Positions 1 through 9,059 of a stretch of 64,000 nt of DNA are shown here, in pieces; position 1 is the first letter of the stretch; each line of letters begins with the position of its first letter. Where the stretch lies: the NCBI RefSeq assembly GCF_019139535.1, contig NZ_CP077073.1:2942501-3006500 (forward strand), written 5' to 3'. Source of the DNA: Pseudomonas muyukensis (lineage in GTDB: Bacteria > Pseudomonadota > Gammaproteobacteria > Pseudomonadales > Pseudomonadaceae). The notes under the pieces are model-generated. The model searched no databases and had not been told where the DNA came from. It saw nothing but the letters and a program-made list of their open reading frames with translations. The position numbers and the translations under genes were made by a program.

Positions 1-1
1 C

Positions 2-865
2 AGCCACTTCCTGTCCTATGCCACCTTCAGCACCCTGGCCAACCAGATCCCCGACCTGATGGTGCTGGCGGTGGGCATGACCTTCGTGCTGATCATCGGC
101 GGCATCGACCTGTCGGTAGGCTCGGTGCTGGCCCTGGCCGCCTCGACGGTCAGCGTGGCGATCCTCGGCTGGGGCTGGAGCGTGCTGCCCGCCGCGCTGC
201 TGGGCATGGCCGTGGCGGCCCTGGCCGGCACTGTCACCGGCAGCATCACCGTCGCCTGGCGCATCCCCTCGTTCATCGTCTCGCTGGGCGTGCTGGAGAT
301 GGCCCGGGGCCTGGCCTATCAATTCACCGACTCGCGCACCGCCTATATCGGCGATGCGTTCGCCTGGTTCTCCAACCCCGTCGCCTTCGGCATCTCGCCG
401 GCCTTCATCATCGCCTTGCTGGTGATCGTGCTGGCCCAACTGGTGCTGACCCGCAGCGTGTTCGGCCGCTACCTGATCGGCATCGGCACCAACGAAGAGG
501 CCGTGCGCCTGGCCGGCATCGACCCACGCCCTTACAAGATCCTGGTGTTCGCCCTGATGGGCGTGCTCGCAGGCCTCGCCGCGCTGTTCCAGATCTCCCG
601 GCTGGAAGCCGCCGACCCCAACGCCGGCGCCGGCCTCGAGCTGCAGGTGATCGCCGCCGTGGTGATCGGCGGCACCAGCCTGATGGGCGGGCGCGGCTCG
701 GTCATCAGCACCTTCTTCGGTGTGCTGATCATTTCGGTACTGGCCGCAGGCCTTGCGCAGATCGGCGCTTCGGAACCCACCAAACGCATCATCACCGGGG
801 CGGTCATCGTCGTCGCCGTGGTGCTCGACACTTACCGCAGCCGGCGCGCGAGTCGGCGGAACTGA
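2..865 (+). CDS. rbsC: Ribose ABC transporter permease RbsC (5' end outside window)
   Basis: Inner-membrane permease that passes ribose from the periplasmic binding protein into the cytoplasm. The reading frame is open from the first bases of the window, so the N-terminus lies outside. What remains is a run of hydrophobic helices typical of the BPD_transp_2 family, with the conserved stretches GGIDLSVGS near the start and AAVVIGGTSLMGGRGS before the last helices. It ends 4 bases before rbsR, so the two are almost certainly cotranscribed. Family and role are clear; sugar specificity rests on the rbsR, rbsK and rbsD neighbours. Confidence 0.93.
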   Translation, partial: SHFLSYATFSTLANQIPDLMVLAVGMTFVLIIGGIDLSVGSVLALAASTVSVAILGWGWSVLPAALLGMAVAALAGTVTGSITVAWRIPSFIVSLGVLEMARGLAYQFTDSRTAYIGDAFAWFSNPVAFGISPAFIIALLVIVLAQLVLTRSVFGRYLIGIGTNEEAVRLAGIDPRPYKILVFALMGVLAGLAALFQISRLEAADPNAGAGLELQVIAAVVIGGTSLMGGRGSVISTFFGVLIISVLAAGLAQIGASEPTKRIITGAVIVVAVVLDTYRSRRASRRN

Positions 866-869
866 ACCC

Positions 870-1892
870 ATGGCTACCATCAAAGACGTCGCGGCACTGG
901 CGGGTATTTCCTACACCACCGTGTCCCATGTATTGAACAAGACCCGTCCGGTCAGCGAGCCGGTGCGGCTCAAGGTCGAGGCGGCGATCGCCGAGCTCGA
1001 CTACGTGCCCAGCGCCGTGGCCCGCTCGCTGAAGGCGCGCAGCACTGCCACCATCGGCTTGCTGGTGCCCAATAGCGTCAACCCGTACTTCGCCGAGCTG
1101 GCCCGGGGAATCGAGGACGCCTGCGAGCGCAATGGTTATTGCGTGATCCTGTGCAACTCCGACGACAACCCGCAGAAGCAGCGCAGCTACCTGAGGGTGC
1201 TGCTGGAAAAGCGCATCGACGGCTTGATCGTCGCCTCGGTGGGTGAGGACCAGGACCTGCTCGCCAGCCTCGGCAGCGTGCGCACGCCAATGGTCATCGT
1301 CGACCGCGCCCTGGATGGCGTGGCCGCCGACCTGGTGCGCATCGACCACGAGCAGGGTGCCTACCTCGCCACCCGCCACCTGCTGGAACTTGGCCATCGC
1401 CAGATCGCCACCATCGCCGGCCCGGTCGATACCGGCGTCAGCCAGCTGCGCCTTGCCGGGTTTCGCCGGGCCATGGCCGAGGCGGGTGCGCCCATCGCCG
1501 CCGGCCATGTGCTGCACAGCGACTTCACCAGCCCCGGCGGCCATGCCGCGGCGGCGCGCCTGCTCGATGGCGAGCGGCCCACGGCGATCTTCGCCGGCAA
1601 CGACATGATCGGCTTCGGCGTGCTGCGCGCCGCCGCCGAGCGCAACATCGATGTGCCTGGCGAGCTGTCGGTGATCGGCTTCGACGATATCGAGCTGAGC
1701 CGCTACGTGTACCCGGCGCTGACCACGGTCGGCCAGTCGATCCGCGAGCTGGGCGAAAGCGCCGCCGGGCTGTTGCTGTCGCGCATCGGCACGCCCAGCC
1801 GCGGCGAGGCCGAGCAACGCATCGTCGCCCCGCGCATCGTGCTGCGTGAATCCACCGGGCCGCGCCCGGACCTGTTCAACGATTACCGGTAA
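870..1892 (+). CDS. rbsR: LacI-family ribose operon repressor RbsR
   Basis: 340-aa LacI/GalR regulator expected to repress the ribose operon until ribose binds. The start is the ATG giving MATIKDVAALAGISYTTVSH, a canonical LacI helix-turn-helix (residues 2-55, with hinge helix SAVARSLKARST). The rest is a periplasmic-binding-protein-like ligand domain with the usual VIGFDDIELSRY motif near the C-terminus. The frame is open further upstream into rbsC, but only this ATG gives a full HTH without extra residues. The gene sits inside the operon it is likely to control. Confidence 0.93.
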   Translation: MATIKDVAALAGISYTTVSHVLNKTRPVSEPVRLKVEAAIAELDYVPSAVARSLKARSTATIGLLVPNSVNPYFAELARGIEDACERNGYCVILCNSDDNPQKQRSYLRVLLEKRIDGLIVASVGEDQDLLASLGSVRTPMVIVDRALDGVAADLVRIDHEQGAYLATRHLLELGHRQIATIAGPVDTGVSQLRLAGFRRAMAEAGAPIAAGHVLHSDFTSPGGHAAAARLLDGERPTAIFAGNDMIGFGVLRAAAERNIDVPGELSVIGFDDIELSRYVYPALTTVGQSIRELGESAAGLLLSRIGTPSRGEAEQRIVAPRIVLRESTGPRPDLFNDYR

Positions 1893-1901
1893 GGAATAAC
1901 C

Positions 1902-2810
1902 ATGAATGCCAAGGTGGTTGTGGTCGGCAGCCTCAACATGGACCTGGTGGCCCGCGCCCAGCGCTTGCCCCGCGGCGGCGAGACCCTGGCCGGCGAAAGC
2001 TTCTTCACCGTGCCGGGCGGCAAGGGCGCCAACCAGGCGGTGGCGGCCGCCCGGTTGGGCGCCAGCGTGGCGATGGTCGGCAATGTCGGTGACGATGCCT
2101 ATGGCCAGCAATTGCGCCGCGCCCTGGAGGTAGAGGGCATCGACTGCCAGGGTGTCGGCGTGTGCCGCGGGGTTTCCAGCGGCGTGGCGCTGATCGTGGT
2201 GGATGCCGCCAGCCAGAACGCCATCGTGATCATCCCCGGCGGCAATGGCCTGCTTGGGCCTGAGTCGGTGCGCCGCTTCGACGGCCTGCTGCAGCAGGCC
2301 GAGGTGATCATCTGCCAGCTGGAAGTGCCTGCCGCCACCGTGGCCTGGACCCTGGCCCGTGGTCGTGAGCTGGGCAAGACGGTGATCCTCAATCCGGCGC
2401 CGGCCAGCGGCCCATTGCCGGCGCAATGGTTCGCCCATATCGATTACCTGATCCCCAACGAGAGCGAGGCCGAGGCCCTGTCTGGGTTGCAGGTCCACGA
2501 TCAGGACAGTGCCCGGCGTGCCGCCGAACGTTTGCGCAAGATGGGCGCGGGCAAGGTGATCGTCACCCTCGGCGCCGAGGGGGCGTTGCGGGTCGATGAA
2601 GCCGGGGCGCGGCATTTTCCGACGGACAAGGTCCAGCCGCTGGATACCACGGCGGCCGGGGATACCTTTGTCGGCGGCTTTGCCGCTGGCCTGGCGTGCG
2701 GCCTGTCGGAAGAGCAAGCCATTGGCTTTGGCCAGCGCGCCGCCGCATTGTCGGTGACCCGTGCCGGTGCGCAGCCGTCGATACCCTACCTGAAGGAGTT
2801 GGCACCATGA
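1902..2810 (+). CDS. rbsK: Ribokinase RbsK
   Basis: 302-aa PfkB-family sugar kinase that phosphorylates D-ribose at O5 using ATP, in the cytoplasm. Visible signatures are the N-terminal GSLNMDL, the substrate motif [16 protein letters not shown] and the C-terminal catalytic [17 protein letters not shown], where the GD aspartate is the base. An AAGGAATAAC ribosome binding site precedes the ATG. The TGA stop overlaps the rbsD ATG in an ATGA junction, which suggests translational coupling. Confidence 0.95.
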   Translation: MNAKVVVVGSLNMDLVARAQRLPRGGETLAGESFFTVPGGKGANQAVAAARLGASVAMVGNVGDDAYGQQLRRALEVEGIDCQGVGVCRGVSSGVALIVVDAASQNAIVIIPGGNGLLGPESVRRFDGLLQQAEVIICQLEVPAATVAWTLARGRELGKTVILNPAPASGPLPAQWFAHIDYLIPNESEAEALSGLQVHDQDSARRAAERLRKMGAGKVIVTLGAEGALRVDEAGARHFPTDKVQPLDTTAAGDTFVGGFAAGLACGLSEEQAIGFGQRAAALSVTRAGAQPSIPYLKELAP

Positions 2811-3211
2811 AAAAGACGCCGCTGCTGAATATCGCCCTGTCGCGGACCATCGCCGGCCTGGGGCATGGCGACATCCTGGTGATCGGCGATGCCGGCTTGC
2901 CGGTGCCGCCTGGCGTGGAACTCATCGACCTGGCGCTGACCCCTGGCATCCCGGATTTCACCCGCGTGCTGCGCGTGGTGCTGAGCGAGATGCAGGTGGA
3001 GCGGCATGTGCTGGCCGAGGAAATGTTCCAGGCCGCGCCGCTGGGCCTGGTCGACGTCGAACAGATGCATGCCCGTGGCGAGATCGGCCAGCGTGAAGTG
3101 ATGAACCATGCCGACTTCAAGGCGCTGTGCCGGCAGGCGCGGGCCGTGGTTCGTACCGGTGAGTGCCGGCCCTACAGCAATATCGCGCTGGTGGCTGGCG
3201 TCACTTTCTAA
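2807..3211 (+). CDS. rbsD: D-ribose pyranase RbsD
   Basis: 134-aa ribose mutarotase. It interconverts pyranose and furanose forms of ribose so that the kinase receives its preferred form. The start is the ATG inside the ATGA overlap with rbsK; it gives [20 protein letters not shown], the expected RbsD N-terminus with the conserved GHGD histidine and aspartate, and the C-terminus carries the [17 protein letters not shown] signature. Length fits the family. Confidence 0.94.
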   Translation: MKKTPLLNIALSRTIAGLGHGDILVIGDAGLPVPPGVELIDLALTPGIPDFTRVLRVVLSEMQVERHVLAEEMFQAAPLGLVDVEQMHARGEIGQREVMNHADFKALCRQARAVVRTGECRPYSNIALVAGVTF

Positions 3212-3271
3212 CCAGGTACGGTCGCCGCAGGAGCCCCGTTTGCCTGAAACCCTAGCAACAAGGAGTGCTGA

Positions 3272-4282
3272 ATGTCCCTCAAAACCTTGCTCCAAGGAGC
3301 CGTGCTCATGTCCGCGCTGGCCGCTACCGCCGTCATGGCCGCCCCGCGCGACCTGATCATCGACACTGACCCCGGTGCCGACGACGTGGTAGCGCTGCTG
3401 CTGGCCATGGCTTCCCCTGACGAGCTGAAGATCCGCGCCATCACCACCGTCGCCGGCAACGTGCGCCTGGAGAAAACCTCGCGCAACGCCCGCCTGGCCC
3501 GTGAGTGGGGTGGTCGCGAAGAGATCCCGGTCTATGCCGGGGCAGGGCGCCCGCTGGTGCGCACGCCGATCTACGCGGCCAACGTGCATGGCGAGGAAGG
3601 CCTCACCGGCGTGCAGGTGCACGAGCCGAAGAAGCCCTTGGCCAAAGGCAACGCGGTGCAGTACCTGATCGACACCCTGGGCGCCGCCGAGCCCCACAGC
3701 ATCACCATTGCCATGCTCGGCCCGCAGACCAACCTGGCCCTGGCGCTGATCCAGAAGCCCGAGATCGCCAACGGCATCAAGGAAGTGGTGGTGATGGGCG
3801 GCGCCCACTTCAATGGCGGCAACATCACCCCGGCGGCGGAGTTCAACCTCTACGCCGACCCCCATGCCGCCGAGGTGGTGCTGAGCAGTGGCGTCAAGCT
3901 GACCTACCTGCCGCTGGACGTGACCCACAAGGTGCTCACCAGCGACGCTCGCCTTGAGCAGTTGGCGGCGGTGAACAACAAGGCCAGCAAGCTGGTGGTG
4001 GACATCCTCAACGCCTACATCAAGTTCGACATGGACAACTACGGCATGCCTGGCGGCCCGGTGCACGATGCCAGTGTGATCGCCTACCTGCTCAAGCCCG
4101 AGCTGTTCAAGGGCAAGCCGGTGCATATGGTCGTCGACAGCCGCGAAGGCCCAACCTTCGGCCAGACCGTGACCGACTGGTACGGCGTGCTCAAGCAGCC
4201 GGCCAACGTGACGTGGATCAAGGAGGGCGATGCCCAGGGCTTCTTCGACCTGCTCAGCGCGCGCCTGGCCCGATTGCAATAG
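3272..4282 (+). CDS. Exported nucleoside hydrolase (IU_nuc_hydro)
   Basis: 336-aa inosine-uridine-preferring nucleoside hydrolase family protein that would split ribonucleosides into base and ribose. The N-terminus MSLKTLLQGAVLMSALAATA ends in VMAAP and looks like a Sec signal peptide, so the mature enzyme is probably periplasmic. The calcium and ribose-binding signature IDTDPGADDVVALL follows at about residues 30-45; other family blocks include VMGGAHFNGGNITPAAEFN and PVHDASV. It lies 60 bases after rbsD and would feed ribose to the Rbs transporter. The 3' end overlaps a convergent small gene by 29 bases. Confidence 0.9.
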   Translation: MSLKTLLQGAVLMSALAATAVMAAPRDLIIDTDPGADDVVALLLAMASPDELKIRAITTVAGNVRLEKTSRNARLAREWGGREEIPVYAGAGRPLVRTPIYAANVHGEEGLTGVQVHEPKKPLAKGNAVQYLIDTLGAAEPHSITIAMLGPQTNLALALIQKPEIANGIKEVVVMGGAHFNGGNITPAAEFNLYADPHAAEVVLSSGVKLTYLPLDVTHKVLTSDARLEQLAAVNNKASKLVVDILNAYIKFDMDNYGMPGGPVHDASVIAYLLKPELFKGKPVHMVVDSREGPTFGQTVTDWYGVLKQPANVTWIKEGDAQGFFDLLSARLARLQ

Positions 4283-4466
4283 CCTCGAGTGGCGCGTGGC
4301 GCTCGAGCACCTGCTCGATGAAGCTGCGCGCCGCCTCACCGCCGCGGTCGCGCACCAGCAGGTCGACGGCGATCAGCATCAGCTCTTCGGGGGTGCTGGG
4401 GCTGTAGGCGCTCTGGCCCTCGTCCCACTTGACCTTGATATCGGCGTCGATGCTGTGGCTGCTCAT
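4254..4466 (-). CDS. Small conserved-looking hypothetical protein
   Basis: 70-aa soluble acidic protein with no recognised domain. It starts MSSHSIDADIKVKWDEGQSA and continues with a helical stretch (PEELMLIAVDLLVRDRGGEAARSFIEQVLE). It is convergent with and overlaps the last 29 bases of the nucleoside hydrolase gene. Composition is that of a real small protein rather than the arginine/proline-rich pattern of GC shadow frames. No function can be assigned. Confidence 0.6.
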   Translation of the reverse strand: MSSHSIDADIKVKWDEGQSAYSPSTPEELMLIAVDLLVRDRGGEAARSFIEQVLERHAPLEAIAIGPGAR

Positions 4467-4754
4467 GGGGCGGTTCTCGCTGGGGCCTGGGGAATAGGTC
4501 GAATACCGCGTCCTGGCGTTCGAAGGGGAGGCGTTTCGCGCTCCGCTTCTTGCAGTAAATCATGCCTTTGCCGCAGGGGCCCTGCGACTTAAGCATAAGC
4601 GCAGGCCCGGGCCGAACCGCCGGTTCGGTGCAAAATCCAGTCACGATTGCGTTTCGCGTCTAGCACCGCGGTCAGGCAGAATTGTGCGGTTTTGCAACAA
4701 ACAGTTGGCGGAACTGTCCGATAGTGCAGTTCCCAGATCGATTTAGGAGGATTC
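4467..4754. other. Intergenic region, promoter-bearing
   Basis: 288 bases between two divergently oriented genes. I see no coding sequence. The right end carries a strong ribosome binding site (AGGAGG at about 4746-4751) for the lipoprotein gene. The central part is less GC-rich and probably contains both promoters, but no clear -35/-10 pair could be called. Confidence 0.4.
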
Positions 4755-5078
4755 ATGTTCCGTACCCGCGCTTCCCTGGCGACCCTGCTGGTGGCTTCCG
4801 TCCTGGCAGGTTGCAGCACTGGCGGCTCTTCGGGTGGCAGCAGCAGCGCCCCCGCCGCCCCGGCCGACAACCACGGCCGCTGCGAAGCCAGTGGCGCCGA
4901 CTTCACCATCGGCAAGCCGGCCAGCCCTGCGCTGCTGGAGCAGGCGCGCAAGGCCAGTGGCTCGCAGATGGCGCGCATCCTCACGCCGCACGATGTGATC
5001 ACCCTGGAATACCGCTCCGAGCGCCTCAACCTGAACGTCGACGACAAGGGTGTGGTCACCCGCGTCAACTGCGGCTGA
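4755..5078 (+). CDS. Lipoprotein with peptidase inhibitor I78-like domain
   Basis: 107-aa predicted lipoprotein. The signal peptide ends in a lipobox (VLAGCS, Cys about residue 22), followed by a Ser/Gly/Ala/Pro linker. The C-terminal part, with ARILTPHDVITLEYRSERLN and the end VTRVNCG, resembles the inhibitor I78 family, small potato-inhibitor-I-like folds that block serine proteases in the envelope. An AGGAGG ribosome binding site lies upstream. The family match is by eye; the inhibited protease is unknown. Confidence 0.75.
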   Translation: MFRTRASLATLLVASVLAGCSTGGSSGGSSSAPAAPADNHGRCEASGADFTIGKPASPALLEQARKASGSQMARILTPHDVITLEYRSERLNLNVDDKGVVTRVNCG

Positions 5079-5098
5079 TCCAAGCCCGGAATTGGCCC

Positions 5099-5217
5099 CT
5101 TGTAGGCGCGGCCTTGTGTCGCGATAGGGGCGCGCAACGGCCCCAGGTTCGTTGCCACAACACAGATCGCCGGGGCCGCTTTGCGGCCCTTTCGCGACGC
5201 AAGGCCGCTCCTGCGCA
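5099..5217. repeat. REP-like imperfect palindrome
   Basis: Two arms, TGTAGGCGCGGCCTTGTGTC... (about 5101-5144) and GGGGCCGCTTTGCGGCCC... (about 5173-5217), are roughly inverted copies and contain the GCGGCC and TTTCGCGAC words seen again at 25690 and 53972. This is the style of intergenic repeat spread through P. putida genomes. Confidence 0.5.
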
Positions 5218-5243
5218 GGCGCTGCGTTGTTCTGTCGGCCCAT

Positions 5244-5275
5244 AAAAAAACCCGCCACAAGTGGCGGGTTTTTTA
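5244..5275. terminator. Rho-independent terminator (works on both strands)
   Basis: AAAAAACCCGCCAC-AA-GTGGCGGGTTTTTT: a perfect stem flanked by A and T runs, just past the stop of the minus-strand cold-shock gene. It can also stop transcripts arriving from the lipoprotein gene. Confidence 0.9.
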
Positions 5276-5288
5276 CAGCTATCCGAAA

Positions 5289-5501
5289 TTACTCCGGACG
5301 AACCTGTGCAGCCTGCATGCCCTTCTGGCCTTTCTCGGCAACGAAGGAAACGGTCTGGCCTTCTTTCAGGCTCTTGAAGCCGTCGGATTCGATGGCCTTG
5401 AAGTGTACGAACAGGTCGTCGCCGCCGCCTTGAGGAGTGATGAAGCCGTAGCCTTTTTCATCATTGAACCATTTGACGGTGCCGGTTTGGCGATTGGACA
5501 T
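5289..5501 (-). CDS. Cold-shock domain protein (CspA family)
   Basis: 70-aa single cold-shock domain protein; binds single-stranded RNA and DNA and melts RNA structure. The start giving [20 protein letters not shown] is chosen because the seven upstream codons are not part of the conserved domain. Both nucleic-acid-binding motifs are present, RNP1-like KGYGFITP and RNP2-like LFVHF. A terminator follows directly. Several Csp paralogues usually exist, so no number is given. Confidence 0.93.
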   Translation of the reverse strand: MSNRQTGTVKWFNDEKGYGFITPQGGGDDLFVHFKAIESDGFKSLKEGQTVSFVAEKGQKGMQAAQVRPE

Positions 5502-5665
5502 GAGGTGAATCTCCAGAAACATGATTTTTTATCGGGGTGCAACGTTGCCGAGGCTACAGGAGCACCGGCAACATCATAGTGCATTTCTACGAATCTAGCG
5601 CCTTTTACCTTCGCAGGATGTTGATCCAGGGCAAAAGATGCCTATCCAGGGCCTGCGCGCCCCTG

Positions 5666-5968
5666 TTACTTCGGCTTGCAGGCGGCCTGAACAGCGGTCT
5701 GGGCCTTCTGCATCAGGTTGGCGTCGACGCCATCCTTGCTGTCGAGGTCCTCGATCTCCTTGTCGGTGAAATTCTTTTTGATGGCCTGGGCGCCGCACTC
5801 GCAGTGCTTTTTCGCCATTGCCGCGTCTACGCCCTGGCCGCTCGCCACTTGTTGGCATTGCGCCATGTAGGCGGCTTCTTTGCCTGCGGGGAAATTGCCT
5901 GCGTTGGCCGCCAGAGGCAGCAGCAGGGCGCTCACGGCACAGGCGGCCAGAAGAGACTGAAATCGCAT
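5666..5968 (-). CDS. Small exported protein with four cysteines, unknown function
   Basis: 100-aa protein with a signal peptide (MRFQSLLAACAVSALLLPLA, cleavage after ANA). The mature part has four cysteines (CQQVA, HCECG and a C-terminal AACKPK), which suggests disulfides in the periplasm. The downstream start is preferred because it puts the signal peptide at the very N-terminus; the frame is open 11 codons further. No family recognised. Confidence 0.75.
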   Translation of the reverse strand: MRFQSLLAACAVSALLLPLAANAGNFPAGKEAAYMAQCQQVASGQGVDAAMAKKHCECGAQAIKKNFTDKEIEDLDSKDGVDANLMQKAQTAVQAACKPK

Positions 5969-6300
5969 AACCGGACACTCCTTGGTTAAAGGTCTCATCA
6001 AGAGTAGGTTGCTTCAGAAGGTCTGATAGGAAATTTTCCGTAAGAGTTCACCGGCAAAGCGCAATTTCCAAATATTTCTGCGAGCCGCACAACCTGCGTG
6101 CTAGCATGCCCGGCTTGCAGCTCGCCACTTGCGGCTTGCAGCTTTTACCTTCCAGTCACTCTGGTTCGTCCCTGGCAGGCCGAAAGGTCTCTGCCACTGT
6201 GAGGCAGGCTTTCCCGCGGGAAAGGCAGGGCGGATCTTGTACTGGCTCATCCCAACCCACGTGACCTTTGGTAGGGGTCACCACTAGGAGAGGAGGCGCC
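5969..6300 (+). promoter_or_regulatory. thrS leader and intergenic region
   Basis: 332 bases without a gene. The left part holds the divergent promoter of the small exported protein. The right part is a structured leader: a CTGCC-N7-GGCAG hairpin (6191-6207), a CTTTCCCGCGGGAAAG palindrome (6210-6225) and the anticodon-like hairpin at 6261-6281, then the thrS ribosome binding site AGGAGAGGAGG at about 6286-6296. Confidence 0.6.
6261..6281 (+). promoter_or_regulatory. Putative thrS translational operator (tRNA-Thr anticodon-arm mimic)
   Basis: Stem GTGACC (6261-6266) / GGTCAC (6276-6281) plus one U-G pair leaves a seven-base loop UUGGUAG (6268-6274). Read as an anticodon loop this is U32-U33-GGU-A37-G38, the form of a tRNA-Thr(GGU) loop. 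It ends five bases before the Shine-Dalgarno sequence. In E. coli, ThrRS represses its own mRNA by binding such a mimic next to the ribosome site; the same logic is inferred here. Confidence 0.6.
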
Positions 6301-8223
6301 ATGCCCGTTATTACTCTTCCCGATGGCAGTCAACGTACGTTCGACCAGCCGGTATCCGTAGCCGAAGTCGCCGCCTCGATCGGCGCGGGCCTGGCCAAGG
6401 CCACCCTGGCCGGCAAGGTCGACGGCAAGCTCGTCGATGCCTGCGACAAGATCGACCACGACGCCACCCTGCAGATCATCACCCCTAAAGATGAAGAGGG
6501 ACTGGAGATCATCCGTCACTCGTGCGCCCACCTGATCGGCCACGCCGTGAAACAGCTGTACCCGACCGCCAAGATGGTGATCGGCCCGGTGATCGACGAG
6601 GGTTTCTACTACGACATCGCCTACGAGCGTCCTTTCACCCCCGAGGACCTCGCCGCCATCGAAAAGCGCATGCAGCAGCTGATCGAGAAGGACTACGACG
6701 TCGTCAAGAAGATGACCCCGCGCGCCGATGTCATCGACGTGTTCACCCAGCGTGGCGAAGACTACAAGCTGCGCCTGGTCGAGGACATGCCCGACGAGCA
6801 GGCCATGGGCCTGTACTACCATGAAGAATACGTCGACATGTGCCGTGGCCCGCACGTGCCGAACACCCGCTTCCTCAAGGCGTTCAAGCTGACCAAGCTC
6901 AGCGGCGCCTACTGGCGCGGCGATGCCAAGAACGAGCAGCTGCAGCGCGTGTACGGCACCGCCTGGGCCGACAAGAAGCAGCTGGCGGCGTACATCCAGC
7001 GCATCGAAGAAGCCGAAAAACGCGACCACCGCAAGATCGGCAAGCAGCTCGACCTGTTCCACCTGCAGGAAGAGGCGCCGGGCATGGTGTTCTGGCACGC
7101 CAATGGCTGGACCGTGTACCAGGTGCTCGAGCAGTACATGCGTAAAGTGCAGCGCGAGAACGGCTACCAGGAGATCAAGACCCCGCAGGTGGTCGATCGT
7201 ATTCTCTGGGAGCGTTCCGGCCACTGGACCAACTACGCCGAGAACATGTTCACCACTGCCTCGGAAAGCCGCGACTACGCGGTGAAGCCGATGAACTGCC
7301 CTTGCCACGTGCAGGTGTTCAACCAGGGCCTCAAGTCCTACCGCGACCTGCCGCTGCGCCTGGCCGAATTCGGTGCCTGCCACCGCAACGAGCCGTCCGG
7401 CGCCCTGCATGGCATCATGCGCGTGCGTGGCTTCGTGCAGGACGATGCGCACATCTTCTGCACCGAAGACCAGGTCAAGAAGGAAGCCGCCGACTTCATC
7501 AAGCTGACCCTGGACGTCTACAAGGACTTCGGTTTCACCGATGTTGCCATGAAGCTGTCGACCCGTCCGGCCAAGCGCGTGGGTTCCGAAGAACTGTGGG
7601 ATCGTGCCGAAGGCGCCCTGGCCGACGCCCTGAACGACTCGGGCCTGGAGTGGGAATACCAGCCGGGCGAGGGCGCGTTCTACGGTCCGAAGATCGAGTT
7701 CACCCTGCGCGACTGCCTCGGCCGTAACTGGCAGTGCGGTACCTTGCAGTACGATCCGAACCTTCCAGAGCGTCTGGATGCCAGCTATATCGCCGAAGAT
7801 AACAGCCGAGTTCGCCCGGTAATGCTGCACCGCGCCATCCTCGGTTCGTTCGAGCGCTTCATCGGCATGCTCATCGAGCACTACGCTGGCGTGTTCCCGG
7901 CCTGGCTCGCGCCGACCCAGGCGGTGATCATGAACATCACCGACAAGCAGGCCGATTTCGCCCTCGAGGTGGAAAAAGCCCTGAACGGTAGCGGATTCCG
8001 TGCCAAGTCGGACTTGAGAAATGAGAAGATCGGCTTTAAAATCCGCGAGCATACGTTGCTGCGGGTCCCTTACCTTTTGGTTATAGGGGATCGCGAAGTC
8101 GAAACGCAAACCGTCGCTGTGCGCACCCGTGAAGGCGCAGACCTGGGCTCGATGCCCGTCGCGCAATTCACTGAGCTGCTGTCGCAAGCGGTTTCCCGGC
8201 GTGGTCGCCAAGAATCGGAGTAA
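6301..8223 (+). CDS. thrS: Threonyl-tRNA synthetase
   Basis: 640-aa class II synthetase that charges tRNA-Thr and edits Ser-tRNA-Thr. An N-terminal TGS domain (about 1-61, [14 protein letters not shown]) is followed by the editing domain with [14 protein letters not shown] and CRGPHVPNT, the catalytic core with zinc-site motif [10 protein letters not shown] and motif 2 [17 protein letters not shown], and a C-terminal anticodon-binding domain. The ATG after AGGAGAGGAGG is chosen over the frame's earlier start at 6268 because it gives the family length. It heads the translation-gene block. Confidence 0.97.
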   Translation: MPVITLPDGSQRTFDQPVSVAEVAASIGAGLAKATLAGKVDGKLVDACDKIDHDATLQIITPKDEEGLEIIRHSCAHLIGHAVKQLYPTAKMVIGPVIDEGFYYDIAYERPFTPEDLAAIEKRMQQLIEKDYDVVKKMTPRADVIDVFTQRGEDYKLRLVEDMPDEQAMGLYYHEEYVDMCRGPHVPNTRFLKAFKLTKLSGAYWRGDAKNEQLQRVYGTAWADKKQLAAYIQRIEEAEKRDHRKIGKQLDLFHLQEEAPGMVFWHANGWTVYQVLEQYMRKVQRENGYQEIKTPQVVDRILWERSGHWTNYAENMFTTASESRDYAVKPMNCPCHVQVFNQGLKSYRDLPLRLAEFGACHRNEPSGALHGIMRVRGFVQDDAHIFCTEDQVKKEAADFIKLTLDVYKDFGFTDVAMKLSTRPAKRVGSEELWDRAEGALADALNDSGLEWEYQPGEGAFYGPKIEFTLRDCLGRNWQCGTLQYDPNLPERLDASYIAEDNSRVRPVMLHRAILGSFERFIGMLIEHYAGVFPAWLAPTQAVIMNITDKQADFALEVEKALNGSGFRAKSDLRNEKIGFKIREHTLLRVPYLLVIGDREVETQTVAVRTREGADLGSMPVAQFTELLSQAVSRRGRQESE

Positions 8224-8228
8224 AGATT

Positions 8229-8774
8229 ATTAAGCGTGAAATGAGAAACGATAAACGAACTGCACCGAAAGCCCCGATCAACGAGAATATCTCGGCACGC
8301 GAGGTTCGGTTAATTGGTGCTGACGGCGAGCAGATTGGCATCGTCTCGATTGATGAAGCGCTGCGTATCGCTGATGAAGCGAAGCTGGATCTGGTGGAAA
8401 TCTCTGCAGACGCGCAACCGCCCGTCTGCAAGGTGATGGACTACGGCAAGCACCTCTTCGAGAAGAAGAAGCAGGCCAACGAAGCCAAGAAAAACCAGAA
8501 GCAGATCCAGATCAAAGAAATCAAGTTTCGTCCAGGGACGGAAGAAGGGGATTACCAGGTAAAACTACGCAACCTGGTACGTTTCCTTAGCGATGGGGAC
8601 AAGGCCAAGATCTCTCTGAGATTCCGCGGCCGTGAGATGGCCCACCAGGAGCTGGGCATGGAGCTGTTGAAGCGGGTTGAAGCTGACCTCGTGGAATACG
8701 GCACCGTTGAGCAGCATCCGAAGATGGAAGGACGCCAGCTTATGATGGTCATCGCCCCCAAAAAGAAGAAGTAA
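8229..8774 (+). CDS. infC: Translation initiation factor IF-3, ATT start
   Basis: About 181 aa. Binds the 30S subunit, prevents subunit joining and checks start codons. Homology extends upstream of the first ATG (8241) through ATT-AAG-CGT-GAA, and GGAG at 8217-8220 fits an ATT start at 8229 (or the adjacent ATT at 8226); E. coli infC also uses AUU, which lets IF-3 limit its own synthesis. Signatures include VDLVEIS-like [38 protein letters not shown] and a lysine-rich end. Begins 5 bases after the thrS stop. Confidence 0.93.
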   Translation: MKREMRNDKRTAPKAPINENISAREVRLIGADGEQIGIVSIDEALRIADEAKLDLVEISADAQPPVCKVMDYGKHLFEKKKQANEAKKNQKQIQIKEIKFRPGTEEGDYQVKLRNLVRFLSDGDKAKISLRFRGREMAHQELGMELLKRVEADLVEYGTVEQHPKMEGRQLMMVIAPKKKK

Positions 8775-8837
8775 TCTCCCGGGCACGGCAGGCCTGATGA
8801 TTATTGTGTAATTTTTATTCGAATGCGGAGTTCCAAC

Positions 8838-9032
8838 ATGCCAAAGATGAAAACCAAGAGCGGTGCTGCGAAGCGCTTCCTGAAGACGGCTTCCGGCTTC
8901 AAGCACAAGCACGCTTTCAAGAGCCACATCCTGACCAAAATGTCGACCAAGCGTAAGCGTCAACTGCGCGGTGCCAGCTTGCTGCACCCGTCCGACGTGG
9001 CGAAAGTCGAGCGCATGCTGCGCGTTCGTTAA
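8838..9032 (+). CDS. rpmI: 50S ribosomal protein L35
   Basis: 64-aa, very basic ribosomal protein. The start is the ATG giving [14 protein letters not shown], the universal L35 N-terminus, preceded by GGAG (8827-8830). It lies between infC and rplT as in most bacteria and is expected to share their transcript. Confidence 0.97.
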   Translation: MPKMKTKSGAAKRFLKTASGFKHKHAFKSHILTKMSTKRKRQLRGASLLHPSDVAKVERMLRVR

Positions 9033-9059
9033 TTCTGGTTAAGATAGAGGAAGTTACTC

